NCBI RefSeq assembly: GCF_016613535.2
Contig: NZ_CP071518.1
Location: 1,550,001-1,614,000 of the forward strand
Source: Lysobacter solisilvae
Lineage (GTDB): Bacteria; Pseudomonadota; Gammaproteobacteria; Xanthomonadales; Xanthomonadaceae
Direction of reading: 5' to 3'
Length of the DNA stretch: 64,000 nucleotides
Position numbers and translations under genes: made by a program. Below the pieces are notes generated by a model. That model was not told where the DNA came from. It made no database searches and saw only the letters and a list, made by a program, of their open reading frames with translations. Shown here piece after piece: positions 1-8,592 of the stretch. How positions within the stretch are numbered: the stretch's first letter is position 1; each line of letters starts with the position of its first letter.

Positions 1-36
1 GGCGGTCACGACCAGGAGAGACGACGATTTTTCCAT
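1..36 (-). CDS. 5' end of an unidentified gene leaving the window on the left
   Basis: Reading the minus strand leftward from an ATG at 36-34 gives MEKSSSLLVVTA before the edge. A GGAG lies just upstream of this ATG. A second in-frame ATG at 45-43 would add three residues (MEF). Twelve residues are too few to name a product. The following minus-strand genes continue in the same direction, so it may be the last member of that run. Confidence 0.3.
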   Translation of the reverse strand, partial: MEKSSSLLVVTA

Positions 37-92
37 GAACTCCATCTCCCGGATCACGCCGCGCCGCGAAGCGGCTCGCGCTTGAAAAATGC

Positions 93-578
93 TCAGTCCC
101 CGTCCCGCCGCCTGGGCAAAACGGCATAGGCCACCAGCACCAACCCCATGAGCAATGGAATGCCCGCGGCGGCCGCATGGCCAAACCGCTCGCACAGCGC
201 ATTGATGATCGCGCCGGTGACCTTCCTTCCGGAGGGGCAGGAATCGGTTCGAGTGAAAAGGGCATAGGCCCAGCCGAAGGAGAAGGCGCCCAAGGCGCCG
301 ACCACGGGGCGCGAGTCCCAGAACCTGTCCCACATCCGCTTGAGTGCGGCATCCGGTGCGGCGTCCTCATCTGCGGTATCGGCAATCACCGGCCGCGGCG
401 TTTCCGCAGGGGGTGCCGCGCGCTGCTCGTACGCGGCGCGAAGGTTCGCATGGTTCTTCGGATACTGGTGCTTGTTGATGCCAGCCAGTGCCTCTTCGAG
501 CTCGCGAAGGCTGTACCGGGAGTAGTCGATGTCGCCGTCGCGCATGAGGTCCTGGGATGGTCGGATCGGAACTGACAC
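93..578 (-). CDS. hypothetical membrane protein, 161 aa
   Basis: The product is not recognised. The N-terminal half is hydrophilic and charged (about residues 1-85, with the motif SRYSLRELEEALAGI near the start, then a Pro/Ala-rich stretch). Two hydrophobic segments follow: one around residues 92-108 (VVGALGAFSFGWAYALF) and one near the C-terminus around 136-154. A cytoplasmic domain followed by a two-helix membrane anchor is the simplest reading. It is the last complete gene of a minus-strand run of small envelope-type proteins between 93 and 3113. Each gene there has its own spacing and there is no obvious functional link. Confidence 0.7.
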   Translation of the reverse strand: MSVPIRPSQDLMRDGDIDYSRYSLRELEEALAGINKHQYPKNHANLRAAYEQRAAPPAETPRPVIADTADEDAAPDAALKRMWDRFWDSRPVVGALGAFSFGWAYALFTRTDSCPSGRKVTGAIINALCERFGHAAAAGIPLLMGLVLVAYAVLPRRRDGD

Positions 579-604
579 TGGATCAGTGCCGGGCCGCGAA
601 GGGA

Positions 605-1006
605 TCAGGCGGGTCGGCGGTCAGGGGTTGACGCATGGAACACAAGCCCCGCCAAACCCAGTCCGACGATCGTAGCGCCGATGTCATGGGGGTCATAGAT
701 CCGCCCGCGGATGGGCTGCAGGAACTCCCACACGACCAGCCCGACCGCCGACACGATGCTCGCCGCGAAAAACCAGCGGCGGGTGGCTGGATAGGTGCCC
801 ACTGGGTTCTGGCCACACCAGACGCTCATGAAGGCGAAGGGCAGGGCTACGGCGGCAGCGACGTTGGGTAGCACGCCTAGTACGTAGTGGTAGATCTGGG
901 GGCCGTCCAGATGCGCGCTGCGCGCCTGGTGCACCAGGCTCACCACGCCGAGCGAGGCGACGGCCAACATTCCATATTTCGTGGAGGGCTTCATGGACGG
1001 CTTCAT
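605..1006 (-). CDS. hypothetical four-helix membrane protein, 133 aa
   Basis: The product is not recognised. The sequence shows four hydrophobic stretches: GMLAVASLGVVSLVH near the N-terminus, VLGVLPNVAAAVALPFAF, FFAASIVSAVGLVVWEF, and IGATIVGLGLAGLVFHA. This predicts a small polytopic inner-membrane protein. It lies 26 bp upstream of the 93-578 gene on the same strand, so the two may be cotranscribed. A short N-terminal repeat (MKPSMKPS) gives two possible start codons; the longer one is used here. Confidence 0.65.
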   Translation of the reverse strand: MKPSMKPSTKYGMLAVASLGVVSLVHQARSAHLDGPQIYHYVLGVLPNVAAAVALPFAFMSVWCGQNPVGTYPATRRWFFAASIVSAVGLVVWEFLQPIRGRIYDPHDIGATIVGLGLAGLVFHASTPDRRPA

Positions 1007-1108
1007 GGGGTGTTGGTGTGCAGGCGGCTCGGGTGCGGTGGAATCACCGGGCGACGGGATGGCAGGCTGGCCGCGGTCTGGATGGATACGGACGCCGCCA
1101 TGGGCGGG

Positions 1109-1324
1109 TCAGGCCTCGCGTGGCCACAGCGCGCGGACGAACCGCCAGCCCGCGACGATCCCGATGATCAGGGCCAGCGGCGCCCACAGGATCGCGGTCA
1201 TCCCGTAAAGGGAGCTGATCGGGCCCGTCAGGCGCCACAGCACGGCCCATGGCAAATAGGTGATCGCGGCGGCGATGAGGAGACCTGCGAACACCAGCAG
1301 CACTTTGCGCAAGAGGGGAGGCAT
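1109..1324 (-). CDS. small membrane protein, 71 aa
   Basis: The product is not recognised. It is almost entirely two hydrophobic helices (VLLVFAGLLIAAAITYLPWA and AILWAPLALIIGIVAGW) with basic residues at both ends (MPPLLRK and RFVRALWPREA), as in small inner-membrane proteins. A longer overlapping reading in another frame (1044-1343) is proline/arginine-rich and lacks this character, so it was discarded. Confidence 0.55.
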   Translation of the reverse strand: MPPLLRKVLLVFAGLLIAAAITYLPWAVLWRLTGPISSLYGMTAILWAPLALIIGIVAGWRFVRALWPREA

Positions 1325-1391
1325 CGGTTGGGTTCGAAGGCATGGACGCGAAGCGGCGCCGACCGATTGTCCGTGCGCCGCCGCGCGTTGA

Positions 1392-1724
1392 CTAGCCCGC
1401 GGGCAGGAAGCGGGTGACCTTCTGGCGGAGCAGTTGAACCAGCGCCGGGTCCATGTACTCGTACTCGTCCGGGATGTCGAGGCAGATCACCCGCTTGCCG
1501 CCCAGGTGCGCGCGGAACTTCCTGGACAGCTTGTCGCGATGCGCCTTCTCCATGACGAAGATGACGTCCGACCAGGCCAGCAGCTCCGGCGATACCGGGG
1601 TATTGGCATCGTTGCCCAGGCCGGCGGACTGCGTCTCCACGCCGGGCCAGTCAGCAAAGATCTGCTCCGCCGTGGGGCTGCGCAGGCGGTTCTGCGTGCA
1701 GATGAAGAGGACGTTGCGCGACAA
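1392..1724 (-). CDS. low-molecular-weight protein tyrosine phosphatase family protein
   Basis: The protein begins NVLFICTQNRLRSPTAE, which contains the phosphatase P-loop CX5R(S) as CTQNRLRS. It also has VIFVMEKAHRDKL and a later LDIPDEYEYMDP, which supplies the acidic residue expected near the C-terminus. It is about 110 aa, matching the short predicted-tyrosine-phosphatase group rather than the ~150-aa classical LMW-PTPs. The reading frame stays open upstream to 1895, but that extension overlaps the neighbouring gene and looks non-native. A TTG at 1724-1722 preceded by AGGAG with five bases of spacing is chosen as start. The physiological substrate is unknown. Confidence 0.75.
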   Translation of the reverse strand: MSRNVLFICTQNRLRSPTAEQIFADWPGVETQSAGLGNDANTPVSPELLAWSDVIFVMEKAHRDKLSRKFRAHLGGKRVICLDIPDEYEYMDPALVQLLRQKVTRFLPAG

Positions 1725-1836
1725 GGAGGCTCCTGCGGCTCGAGGTTGGACCTTCTGGCCGCCAGTGGTTGGATGCAATCGACGAAGGCTTCTAAAGCTA
1801 TCCGCGTCGCGAAATGGCTTCAGCTCCAATGGAGCG

Positions 1837-2196
1837 TCAGCACCCGTCCGCGGCAAGGATCTGAGCCGGTTTCCCCGCACGGCACACGAGTTCATAGGCC
1901 TGGCCGGCCTTGAAATCGAAGCTCAGGCTCGAAACGCCCGTGGCTTGCGATTCATCGGGGCAGGAATACCAGACCGTCCGCAGGCCGGATGCCACCCGGG
2001 TCGTGGCCCTCTGGTCGAGGATCAGCGGCTGGCCGTCCACGGCCGTCATGCCATGGGAAATGCCTGCAAGCGCATGAAACGGGGCGACGAAGCGAAGCAC
2101 CGCGTCGTCGGATGGCGCTGCTGGCTCGGCGGGTGGGGTGCCTGCCGTTGCGGCGGCAAGCGCTGATGCGACAAGTAATCCAGATAGGCTACCCAT
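1837..2196 (-). CDS. hypothetical secreted protein, 119 aa
   Basis: The protein has a short Sec-type signal (MGSLSGLLVASALAAATAG) and then an Ala/Pro linker. The mature part of about 90 aa contains two cysteines (WYSCPDES, YELVCRAG) that could form a disulfide, plus a terminal Cys. The start is supported by GAGGTGACGG just upstream of the ATG. No family is recognised; periplasmic location is inferred from the signal peptide alone. Confidence 0.65.
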   Translation of the reverse strand: MGSLSGLLVASALAAATAGTPPAEPAAPSDDAVLRFVAPFHALAGISHGMTAVDGQPLILDQRATTRVASGLRTVWYSCPDESQATGVSSLSFDFKAGQAYELVCRAGKPAQILAADGC

Positions 2197-2369
2197 GATC
2201 CGTCACCTCGGTGTGGACGAGAGAAGAGTGCGACAGATCAGCACGGCAGGGGTTCCGCGGTGCGCGATCCCTGCGCCGGGCGGCCCGGTAAGGGCGACGA
2301 GAGGTGGATGACGGCTGCTGGAGTCCGAATCAGGCCGAAACCTGAAGAGGCTTCGGCTTGAACGGCTTG

Positions 2370-2654
2370 CTAGAACTTGCCGGCCTCGCCGCAGTCCGGT
2401 CCGGCGGAGCATTCGGCCCACCTGACCTTGCCCGTGCGGGGGCCGGAGGCGTCATCACTGGCGGCATCCAGGGCGGCGCACTCTTCCGTGCGCACCGTGC
2501 GATCGGCAAGGACCTTGTCCGCCTTCAGCCACTTGCCGGTGAAGTCGGACTCCTCGGCGACCTGCACGCAGTGCGCGAAGCCCGACTTTCCGCACGCAGC
2601 AAGGATGAAGGGCAGAGCCAGGAAGATCGCTGCTTGCCTGCGACGAAGTTTCAT
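2370..2654 (-). CDS. small lipoprotein, 94 aa
   Basis: The product is a lipoprotein with a basic n-region (MKLRRRQ), a hydrophobic core and the lipobox ILAAC followed by GKS. The ATG at 2654 is preferred over one nine codons upstream because it puts the basic residues at the N-terminus. The mature domain has several Cys residues (HCVQV, EECAAL, ECSAGPDCG), suggesting disulfides in the periplasm or outer membrane. The function is unknown. Confidence 0.65.
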   Translation of the reverse strand: MKLRRRQAAIFLALPFILAACGKSGFAHCVQVAEESDFTGKWLKADKVLADRTVRTEECAALDAASDDASGPRTGKVRWAECSAGPDCGEAGKF

Positions 2655-2741
2655 CCGGGTTCCCGTGACTGGATCAAGCAAGGCTGCGAAGCGACATGGA
2701 GTTTGAATGAGGTGTCGAGCGTCGCACGGCGGCGGCGGACC

Positions 2742-3113
2742 CTAGTCAAAAAAGTCAAAGATCGACCAGTCGATGTCGGGGAACTCGAGCCAAGACAGGT
2801 CGAAGTCGAACCACGAACCCGGACTTCCCAGTGACAGCGACTCGAGCATCTCCCGCTTCATGGCCAGGTAGTCGCAGGCCTCGCCGGCGGCCTGGTGGAT
2901 GCGGTCGAAGTCGTAGTGCGTATTGAAGAGCGCATGCGACCAGCAGGCGACATCCATGGGGATGTCGCAGCGCTGGTTGGCGGCGCGCACCTGGTCGACC
3001 GAATAGAACTTGCGCTTGCCGTGGTGCTGGATCAGGTCGTCACCCACGCGTTTGGCCTGGGCCTGCTTGTCGCGCGGGCTGATGGCGCAGGGGGCGGTCT
3101 GGGCGGTTGTCAT
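2742..3113 (-). CDS. hypothetical cytoplasmic protein, 123 aa
   Basis: There is no signal peptide or membrane segment. The middle resembles a small helical domain (YSVDQVRAANQRCDIPMDVA, then HYDFDRIHQAAGEACDYLAM). The C-terminal tail is striking: rich in Trp, Phe and Asp, with WFDFDLSWLEFPDIDWSIFD near the end, a composition typical of exposed binding tails. No family assignment is made. It is the first gene of the minus-strand run, with 473 bp of non-coding DNA upstream. Confidence 0.65.
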   Translation of the reverse strand: MTTAQTAPCAISPRDKQAQAKRVGDDLIQHHGKRKFYSVDQVRAANQRCDIPMDVACWSHALFNTHYDFDRIHQAAGEACDYLAMKREMLESLSLGSPGSWFDFDLSWLEFPDIDWSIFDFFD

Positions 3114-3586
3114 GCCGTGCTGTCCAATGAGGGTGTGTTGCGGCCAGGCGCTTGAAACCTGAAGCCAGGTGGTGCCGCGAAGCGGCTTCGGATTGAAGGA
3201 ATCTTCAGGCGTCGCAGGCTTCCGTGAGCTTATTCAACCGGCTCCCCGGGAACTGCACGGCTCCGCGCGACGGGATGATGCCCGGAAGCACGCGCGACTC
3301 CAAATGTGGGTGGCCCAGGGTTCCGCGGCTGGTCCAGCGAGCCGGCCCGATGCTCAAGACGGCCAGAGCAGCTCCCGGAGTTCAATGTGAAACCTTCAGG
3401 ATGGGATTGAATGACGGTCAGCGTTTCCTGACGCCCTGACGCCCGGCCCAGCGGCTCTTTTACCTGTTCTGGCGGGATCCAGGCCTGCCAGGACGGCCGC
3501 ACCCCGGGACGTGGCGCCGCGGCGTCCCGGCGGGTATCGTTTCGCCTGCCGGCCCCGGGACCGGTGACGCTCTGACAGGGGATCCC
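3114..3586. other. intergenic region between divergent genes, no gene seen
   Basis: This 473-bp region separates the minus-strand hypothetical from the plus-strand protease, so it must carry promoters for both. Short open frames here have arginine- and alanine-rich translations typical of non-coding high-GC DNA. I see no convincing hairpin or repeat. Confidence 0.5.
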
Positions 3587-6500
3587 TTGAATCGATTCAT
3601 GTTCTGCGCAGGCGCGCTGGTCGCCTGCGTCGCTTCGCTTGCGTCCTTCGCGCCCACCCCCGCCCGTAGCACCGACAGGATCATGTCGGTGCCCAGCGAG
3701 CCTGCGAGGGCCAAGGCCGCGCGTCCGCCGGTCCACTGGCGCGCGACGAGTGTTCCCGCCTCGAGGGTTGCGCGCCTGGCTTTCGGCGAAATGCCGGTGC
3801 GCCGCCTGCTGGATCTGGAGCGCCACAACGCCCGGGACATCGCCAAACCCACGCAGATCGGCCTGGCCCGCACCACCGCCCGCGAGGGCATCCAGGTGTC
3901 CTTGCCAGCGCTGGACTGGTTGCCCGCGGCGAAGGGCGGCCACGTCGCCAGGATCGAGGTGCATTCGCCCGATGCGCTCGGCCTGCGCGTGGGCCTGTTG
4001 CTGCAGCGGTGGGATTCCCGCATCGAGCTCCGGGTCGGTGGCAGCGCGAGTGGCGAACCCCTGGCGCTGATCTCCGGCCAACAGGCCAGCCGCCTCGCCA
4101 ACGAGCAGCTGTACTGGACGCCGTCGACCGACGGCGACAGGCAGACGATCGAGCTCTATGCCCCCGAGGGCGTTCCGACTTTGGGGGTCCGAGTCCAGGT
4201 GCCGCAGATTTCGCATCTGATCGCGGACAGCCGCCACGGATTCAAGCTGCTCAAGTCCGGGGAAGCCGGTGCATGCAACGTCGACACCGTATGTCGAGTG
4301 GCCGAACTCGGTCCGGCGTACGAGGCGGCCACGAAATCGGTTGCCAAGATGGTTTTCGTCATCGACGGCGGCACGTACGCCTGCACGGGAACGCTGTTGA
4401 ACGATGCCGACACCGCCACGCAGATTCCCTGGTTCTACTCCGCACATCACTGCATCAGCACCCAGGCCGTGGCCAACACGCTGGAAACCTGGTGGAACTG
4501 GGAAAGCACGACGTGTGGTGAGCGGGCCCCGGGTCAGGGTCCGGCCTATGGTGCGACCTACCTGTACTCCGATCCGACCACCGACGGCCTGCTGCTGCGC
4601 CTGGGCGATGCGCCGGGCAGCGCCACGTTCGCCGGTTGGGATGCCCGTCCGCTGCCCACCGGCGTACGCGTATTCGCCATCCACCATCCGGCAGGCGACC
4701 GGAAGAAGGTCTCCGAAGGACAGCACGTCTCCACCAACACCGCCCAGCACATCGTGGGCTGGACGCGAGGGACCACGGAAGGCGGTAGCAGCGGTTCGGG
4801 CCTGTTCGTGCCGGACCAGGGCCAATACCTAGTTCGCGGTGGCCTGTTCCGTGGTTCGGCCAGCTGCGCGAACACCGGTTCGCTGTCCAACAAGGACAAC
4901 CGCGACGAGTACTCCCGCTTCGATCTCGTGTTTGCGCACATCGAGCACTACCTGCGTCCGCCCAACGTCGCGCCGACGGCAGCCTTCGGCTTCGTGCTGG
5001 GCCTGGATGGCGTCGTGTCCTTCACCGACGCATCGACCGATCGCGACGGCCAGGTCGTCGCGTACCAGTGGACGTTCGGTGACGGCACCACGTCGACGGA
5101 ACGTTCGCCCACGCACACCTATCCGGCGGGTGGCATCTATACCGCCACGTTGAAGGTCATCGACAATCGTGGCGGAACGGCGACAACGTCCAAGCTTGTC
5201 CGCACGCCCACGATGCTGCTGGAGTCGCAGCCGCTGACCCTGGCCGGTCCGACAGGCTGGGCAGCCTTCTATCGATTCACGGCGCCGATGTATGCCTCGA
5301 ACCTGAAGTTCACCCTGTCCGGTGGCACGGGCAATGCGGACCTCTACCTGAGCCGTCAAGGTTGGCCCAACGGCAGCAGCTTCCAGTGGGCATCCCGGGG
5401 ACCCTCCAATGCGGAGGCGCTTACGTTTGCCAAGCCCGCCGGTGGCTACTGGTACATCATGGTGCACGGCAAGCAGGCCTTCAGCGGGGCCACGCTGAAG
5501 GTGACTTACGACGGTGGCGACAAACCGGTCACGCTGTATGTCGATGACCTGACCATGACGGAGGGACGGTCCGGGCGCATGGGCTTCCGCACTTCGACCA
5601 CCGCGCAGTCCGTCACCTTCACGGTCACGGTGGAGGACGGCACCGCCATCGCAGGCGTGGACTATGAGAAGCCGGCGCCGCAGACGGTGACCGTCCCGCC
5701 GGGGAGCCTGGAGGGGTCGTTCGCCATGATCACCCTTGACGACGCGCTGATCGAATCCAGTGAAACGGTGAAGGTCAGGATCACCAATCTCCGCGGCGGC
5801 GTGTTCGCGACGGACGGAGACGCAACCTTCGTGATCAAGGACAACGATGGCCGGCGCGGCATCAACGATTTCGACGGCGACAACCGTTCGGACGTGTTCT
5901 GGCGACATGCAACGACGGGGGCAAACGACATCTGGAAGGGCGCCAATGCCACCACGCGCCAGGCGACGCCCGCGGTCACTGATCCGAACTGGACGCTGCT
6001 CGGGAGCGCGGACTTCAACGGCGATGAGAAGTCCGACGTTCTCTGGCACAACAGCGCGACCGGGGCGAACGTGCTCTGGATGGCGGGCAATGCTTCCAAC
6101 CGCGTGAACCTGGACAGCCAGCCCGACCCGAACCTGGTCTTTGTCGCCGTGGGACGTTTTGGCAACTACGGCGTCGCGGACATCGCCTGGCGCGACACCC
6201 GCACCGGATCGATCGTCATCTGGACCGACGGTCGCAGCGAAAATGCGACAGTGCGGACCCTGGGTTTGAACTGGACCGTCGTCGGAAGCGGCCTGTTCAG
6301 CACGGCGGACAAGGTCGGCCTGGTGGCTCGTGAACCCGGTGGCCATGTTTGCCTGATGTGGAGCGACTCGTGGTGGTGCCCATACGGTCCTGCGATAGTG
6401 CTTGTCACCGACCCCGACATGAAGGTGGCGGGCGTGGGTGACTTCGACGGGGACAACGAAGACGACGTGCTCTGGCGAAACGTTCGCACCGGGGCCAACA

Positions 6501-6724
6501 CGATCTTCATCTCGTTCGCAGGCGAGATCCGCAGGAACCTTACCGCGGTGACCGACCTGAACTGGAAGGTGGCGGCGGTCGGCGACTACAACGACGACGG
6601 CATTGCCGACATCCTCTGGCGCAACGACAAGACCGGCGCGAACGACGTGTGGTATTCGGGCAATTCGGCCCTGCGCAAGCCGCTGGCCGCGGTGTCGGAC
6701 CTGCGTTGGCGGGTTGCGCTGTGA
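3587..6724 (+). CDS. secreted multidomain serine endopeptidase (lysyl-endopeptidase-like S1 fold) with PKD, PPC, Calx-beta and FG-GAP repeats
   Basis: This 1045-aa protein has a signal peptide (residues 1-28, ending PTPARS) and a propeptide of roughly 200 residues. The trypsin-fold catalytic domain resembles lysyl endopeptidase of Lysobacter/Achromobacter: AHHC places the catalytic His at 288, TTDGLLLRL the Asp at 333, and GGSSGSGLF the Ser at 402. A PKD domain follows (about 460-545), then a PPC domain (about 548-645), a Calx-beta domain (about 650-755) and an FG-GAP/VCBS-like region (about 760-1045). In that last region NDFDGDNRSDVFW-type units with DxDxDxxxD calcium loops recur. PPC domains are often trimmed after export. 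The cleavage specificity is not proven; calcium binding by the C-terminal modules is inferred from the motifs. Confidence 0.88.
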   Translation: MNRFMFCAGALVACVASLASFAPTPARSTDRIMSVPSEPARAKAARPPVHWRATSVPASRVARLAFGEMPVRRLLDLERHNARDIAKPTQIGLARTTAREGIQVSLPALDWLPAAKGGHVARIEVHSPDALGLRVGLLLQRWDSRIELRVGGSASGEPLALISGQQASRLANEQLYWTPSTDGDRQTIELYAPEGVPTLGVRVQVPQISHLIADSRHGFKLLKSGEAGACNVDTVCRVAELGPAYEAATKSVAKMVFVIDGGTYACTGTLLNDADTATQIPWFYSAHHCISTQAVANTLETWWNWESTTCGERAPGQGPAYGATYLYSDPTTDGLLLRLGDAPGSATFAGWDARPLPTGVRVFAIHHPAGDRKKVSEGQHVSTNTAQHIVGWTRGTTEGGSSGSGLFVPDQGQYLVRGGLFRGSASCANTGSLSNKDNRDEYSRFDLVFAHIEHYLRPPNVAPTAAFGFVLGLDGVVSFTDASTDRDGQVVAYQWTFGDGTTSTERSPTHTYPAGGIYTATLKVIDNRGGTATTSKLVRTPTMLLESQPLTLAGPTGWAAFYRFTAPMYASNLKFTLSGGTGNADLYLSRQGWPNGSSFQWASRGPSNAEALTFAKPAGGYWYIMVHGKQAFSGATLKVTYDGGDKPVTLYVDDLTMTEGRSGRMGFRTSTTAQSVTFTVTVEDGTAIAGVDYEKPAPQTVTVPPGSLEGSFAMITLDDALIESSETVKVRITNLRGGVFATDGDATFVIKDNDGRRGINDFDGDNRSDVFWRHATTGANDIWKGANATTRQATPAVTDPNWTLLGSADFNGDEKSDVLWHNSATGANVLWMAGNASNRVNLDSQPDPNLVFVAVGRFGNYGVADIAWRDTRTGSIVIWTDGRSENATVRTLGLNWTVVGSGLFSTADKVGLVAREPGGHVCLMWSDSWWCPYGPAIVLVTDPDMKVAGVGDFDGDNEDDVLWRNVRTGANTIFISFAGEIRRNLTAVTDLNWKVAAVGDYNDDGIADILWRNDKTGANDVWYSGNSALRKPLAAVSDLRWRVAL

Positions 6725-6730
6725 GAACCC

Positions 6731-6762
6731 CCTCCCGCCCGGCGCGCCCGTCGGGCGGGAGG
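6731..6762 (+). terminator. GC-rich hairpin after the protease gene
   Basis: An 11-bp perfect stem (6731-6741 with 6752-6762) sits seven bases after the protease stop codon. There is no T-run, so intrinsic termination is plausible but not certain. Confidence 0.5.
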
Positions 6763-6885
6763 CGCGGCTAGACTAGTGGGACATCTTCCCGCGGCGCCGC
6801 GCTCGCCACGCTTCGGCCCGGTGGGAAGTCTTCTGGACACAGTCGCTGGCACGGCCCCTGCCGCGCCCCCGCACGGACCCACGCC

Positions 6886-7809
6886 ATGACCCGAGTCTTT
6901 CGCCCCGTTTCCCTCATCGGCGCCCCCACCGACATCGGCGCCGGCCACCTGGGCGCGCGCCTGGGCCCGGAAGCGCTGCGGATCGCGGGGCTGGCGCAGG
7001 CGCTGGTCGCGCGCGGTGTCGACGTGGCCGACCGCGGCAACCTCGACGGGCCGCGCAATCCCTGGCAGCCGCCGAGCGAGGGCTATCGCCACCTGCCCGA
7101 AGTCGTCGAATGGAATCGCCTGGTGATGGAGGCCTCGCTGGCCGAACTGCGGCAGGGCCGCATGCCGGTGCTGCTGGGCGGCGACCATTGCCTGGGGCTG
7201 GGCTCGATCACCGCCGTGGCGCGCCATTGCCGCGAGACCGGCAAGAAGCTGCGCGTGCTCTGGCTGGATGCGCACGCCGACTTCAACACCAGCGACGTCA
7301 CGCCTTCGGGCAACGTGCATGGCATGCCGGTCGCCTGCCTGTGTGGCCTGGGCCCGCGCGAGCTCACGCACCTGGGCGGCGACGCGCCGGCGATGCGGCC
7401 GGACGAGATCCGCCAGATCGGCATCCGGTCGGTGGACGAAGGCGAGAAGCGCCTGGTCAAGGAGCATGGGCTCGACGTGTACGACATGCGCTACATCGAC
7501 GAGGTCGGGATGAAGCGCGCGATGGAGGAGGCCCTGGACGGCATGGACGAGAACACCCACCTGCACGTGAGCTTCGATGTCGACTTCCTCGATCCCGGCA
7601 TCGCCCCGGGCGTCGGCACCACCGTGCCTGGCGGCCCGGATTACCGCGAGGCGCAGCTGGTGATGGAGATGATCGCCGACAGCGGGCGCATGGCCTCGCT
7701 GGACATCATGGAGCTCAACCCGGTCATCGACACCCGCAATGTCACCGCGGAAGTCGCCGTGGACCTGGTGGAAAGCCTGTTCGGCAAATCCACGCTGATG
7801 CGCGACTGA
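6886..7809 (+). CDS. rocF: arginase
   Basis: The enzyme hydrolyses L-arginine to ornithine and urea in the cytoplasm. All manganese ligands of the ureohydrolase family are visible: His101 (GGDHCLG), Asp128/His130/Asp132 (DAHADFN) and Asp231/Asp233 (SFDVDFLDP). These positions almost match those of vertebrate arginase. The substrate-loop motif NVHGMP and the C-terminal SLDIMELNP motif are also present. The length of 307 aa is normal. Neighbours give no ornithine pathway genes, so it is probably a stand-alone catabolic gene. Agmatinase and formiminoglutamase are less likely given the arginase-type VGTTVPGG motif. Confidence 0.92.
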   Translation: MTRVFRPVSLIGAPTDIGAGHLGARLGPEALRIAGLAQALVARGVDVADRGNLDGPRNPWQPPSEGYRHLPEVVEWNRLVMEASLAELRQGRMPVLLGGDHCLGLGSITAVARHCRETGKKLRVLWLDAHADFNTSDVTPSGNVHGMPVACLCGLGPRELTHLGGDAPAMRPDEIRQIGIRSVDEGEKRLVKEHGLDVYDMRYIDEVGMKRAMEEALDGMDENTHLHVSFDVDFLDPGIAPGVGTTVPGGPDYREAQLVMEMIADSGRMASLDIMELNPVIDTRNVTAEVAVDLVESLFGKSTLMRD

Positions 7810-7928
7810 ACCGCTTGCGCAGACTGCGACGTGCGCCACTTGCCTTGGCCGCGGTGGCCGCCGACGATGCGCGCCGTGCGGCGGCTCATGGCCGCGTCGC
7901 CCTCACCCCAAGACCCGCGGAGCCCCTT

Positions 7929-8078
7929 GTGAAGAAGCTGATGACCGTCCGTACCGCCGCCCTGCTCGTGCTCGGCCTGTTCGCGCTGGGCGCCCTGAGC
8001 GCCTGCAACACGATGGAGGGCCTGGGCAAGGACGTGCAGAAGGTCGGCCGCAAGGTCGAGGACAAGGCCAGCCGCTGA
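7929..8078 (+). CDS. entericidin-type lipopeptide, 49 aa (copy 1)
   Basis: A GTG start gives VKKLMTVRTAALLVLGLFAL, then a lipobox ending LSAC at the acylated Cys, then NTMEGLGKDVQKVGRKVEDK. Entericidins are tiny cell-envelope lipoproteins best known from the E. coli ecnAB antidote/toxin pair. An ATG four codons in (7941) is an alternative start, but the GTG supplies the two lysines expected in the n-region. A second copy lies 250 bp downstream. The tail is basic (RKVEDKASR), unlike that of copy 2. Confidence 0.75.
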   Translation: MKKLMTVRTAALLVLGLFALGALSACNTMEGLGKDVQKVGRKVEDKASR

Positions 8079-8328
8079 GGCGGCCCGTCTTGCCAGCCTG
8101 CTGCCAGGCGTGTTCCCGCGAGGGCTGGAGAAATCCGGCCCTCATGCCTTTTGGGACCTTCACGCCGGCCTGAATGCGCGCGTGCCGCCAGACTGAATCG
8201 CAGCTGATGTCGATCGGGCGACTGCACAGGAAGTTCATCGCCCCCCGGGTTAGATGCCACTGCGGACCCTGAGGCAGCCTTGGGCGTGAAGGGTCCCGTG
8301 AACAATCCGTGGATCGAAGGAGAAGGAA

Positions 8329-8481
8329 ATGAAGCGTCTGATTTTTGTGATGTTGCTGGCCAGCATGTCCGGTGGCTTCCTCACCGCCTGCAACACGATG
8401 GCCGGTGTGGGCGAGGACGTGCAGGATGTCGGCGAGAAGGTCGAAGACAAGGCCGAAGACTGCAAGGACGCCAAGTGCTGA
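8329..8481 (+). CDS. entericidin-type lipopeptide, 50 aa (copy 2)
   Basis: The ATG is preceded by a strong AAGGAGAAGG ribosome binding site. The product starts MKRLIFVMLLASMSGG, has the lipobox LTAC, then NTMAGVGEDVQDVGEKVEDK, matching copy 1 nearly residue for residue through the core. It differs in an acidic extension with two extra cysteines (AEDCKDAKC). It is followed directly by a strong terminator, so it is the last gene of its transcript. Entericidins in other bacteria are often induced by stationary phase or stress; no such signal is proven here. Confidence 0.8.
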   Translation: MKRLIFVMLLASMSGGFLTACNTMAGVGEDVQDVGEKVEDKAEDCKDAKC

Positions 8482-8520
8482 TCAGCGGGTGGGTCCCGGC
8501 CATGGGCCGGACCTGAAGAA

Positions 8521-8550
8521 AAAGGGCGGCGCGAGCCGCCCTTTTTCTTT
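8521..8550 (+). terminator. intrinsic terminator after entericidin copy 2
   Basis: A perfect 10-bp stem (8521-8530 with 8535-8544), tetraloop GCGA and a T-rich tail. The A-run on the left side means it could also serve the convergent lipoprotein gene ending at 8593. Confidence 0.85.
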
Positions 8551-8592
8551 GCGCCGCGCGGGCCGGTGGTTTCGCGCGGTCCCGCGCCTGGC

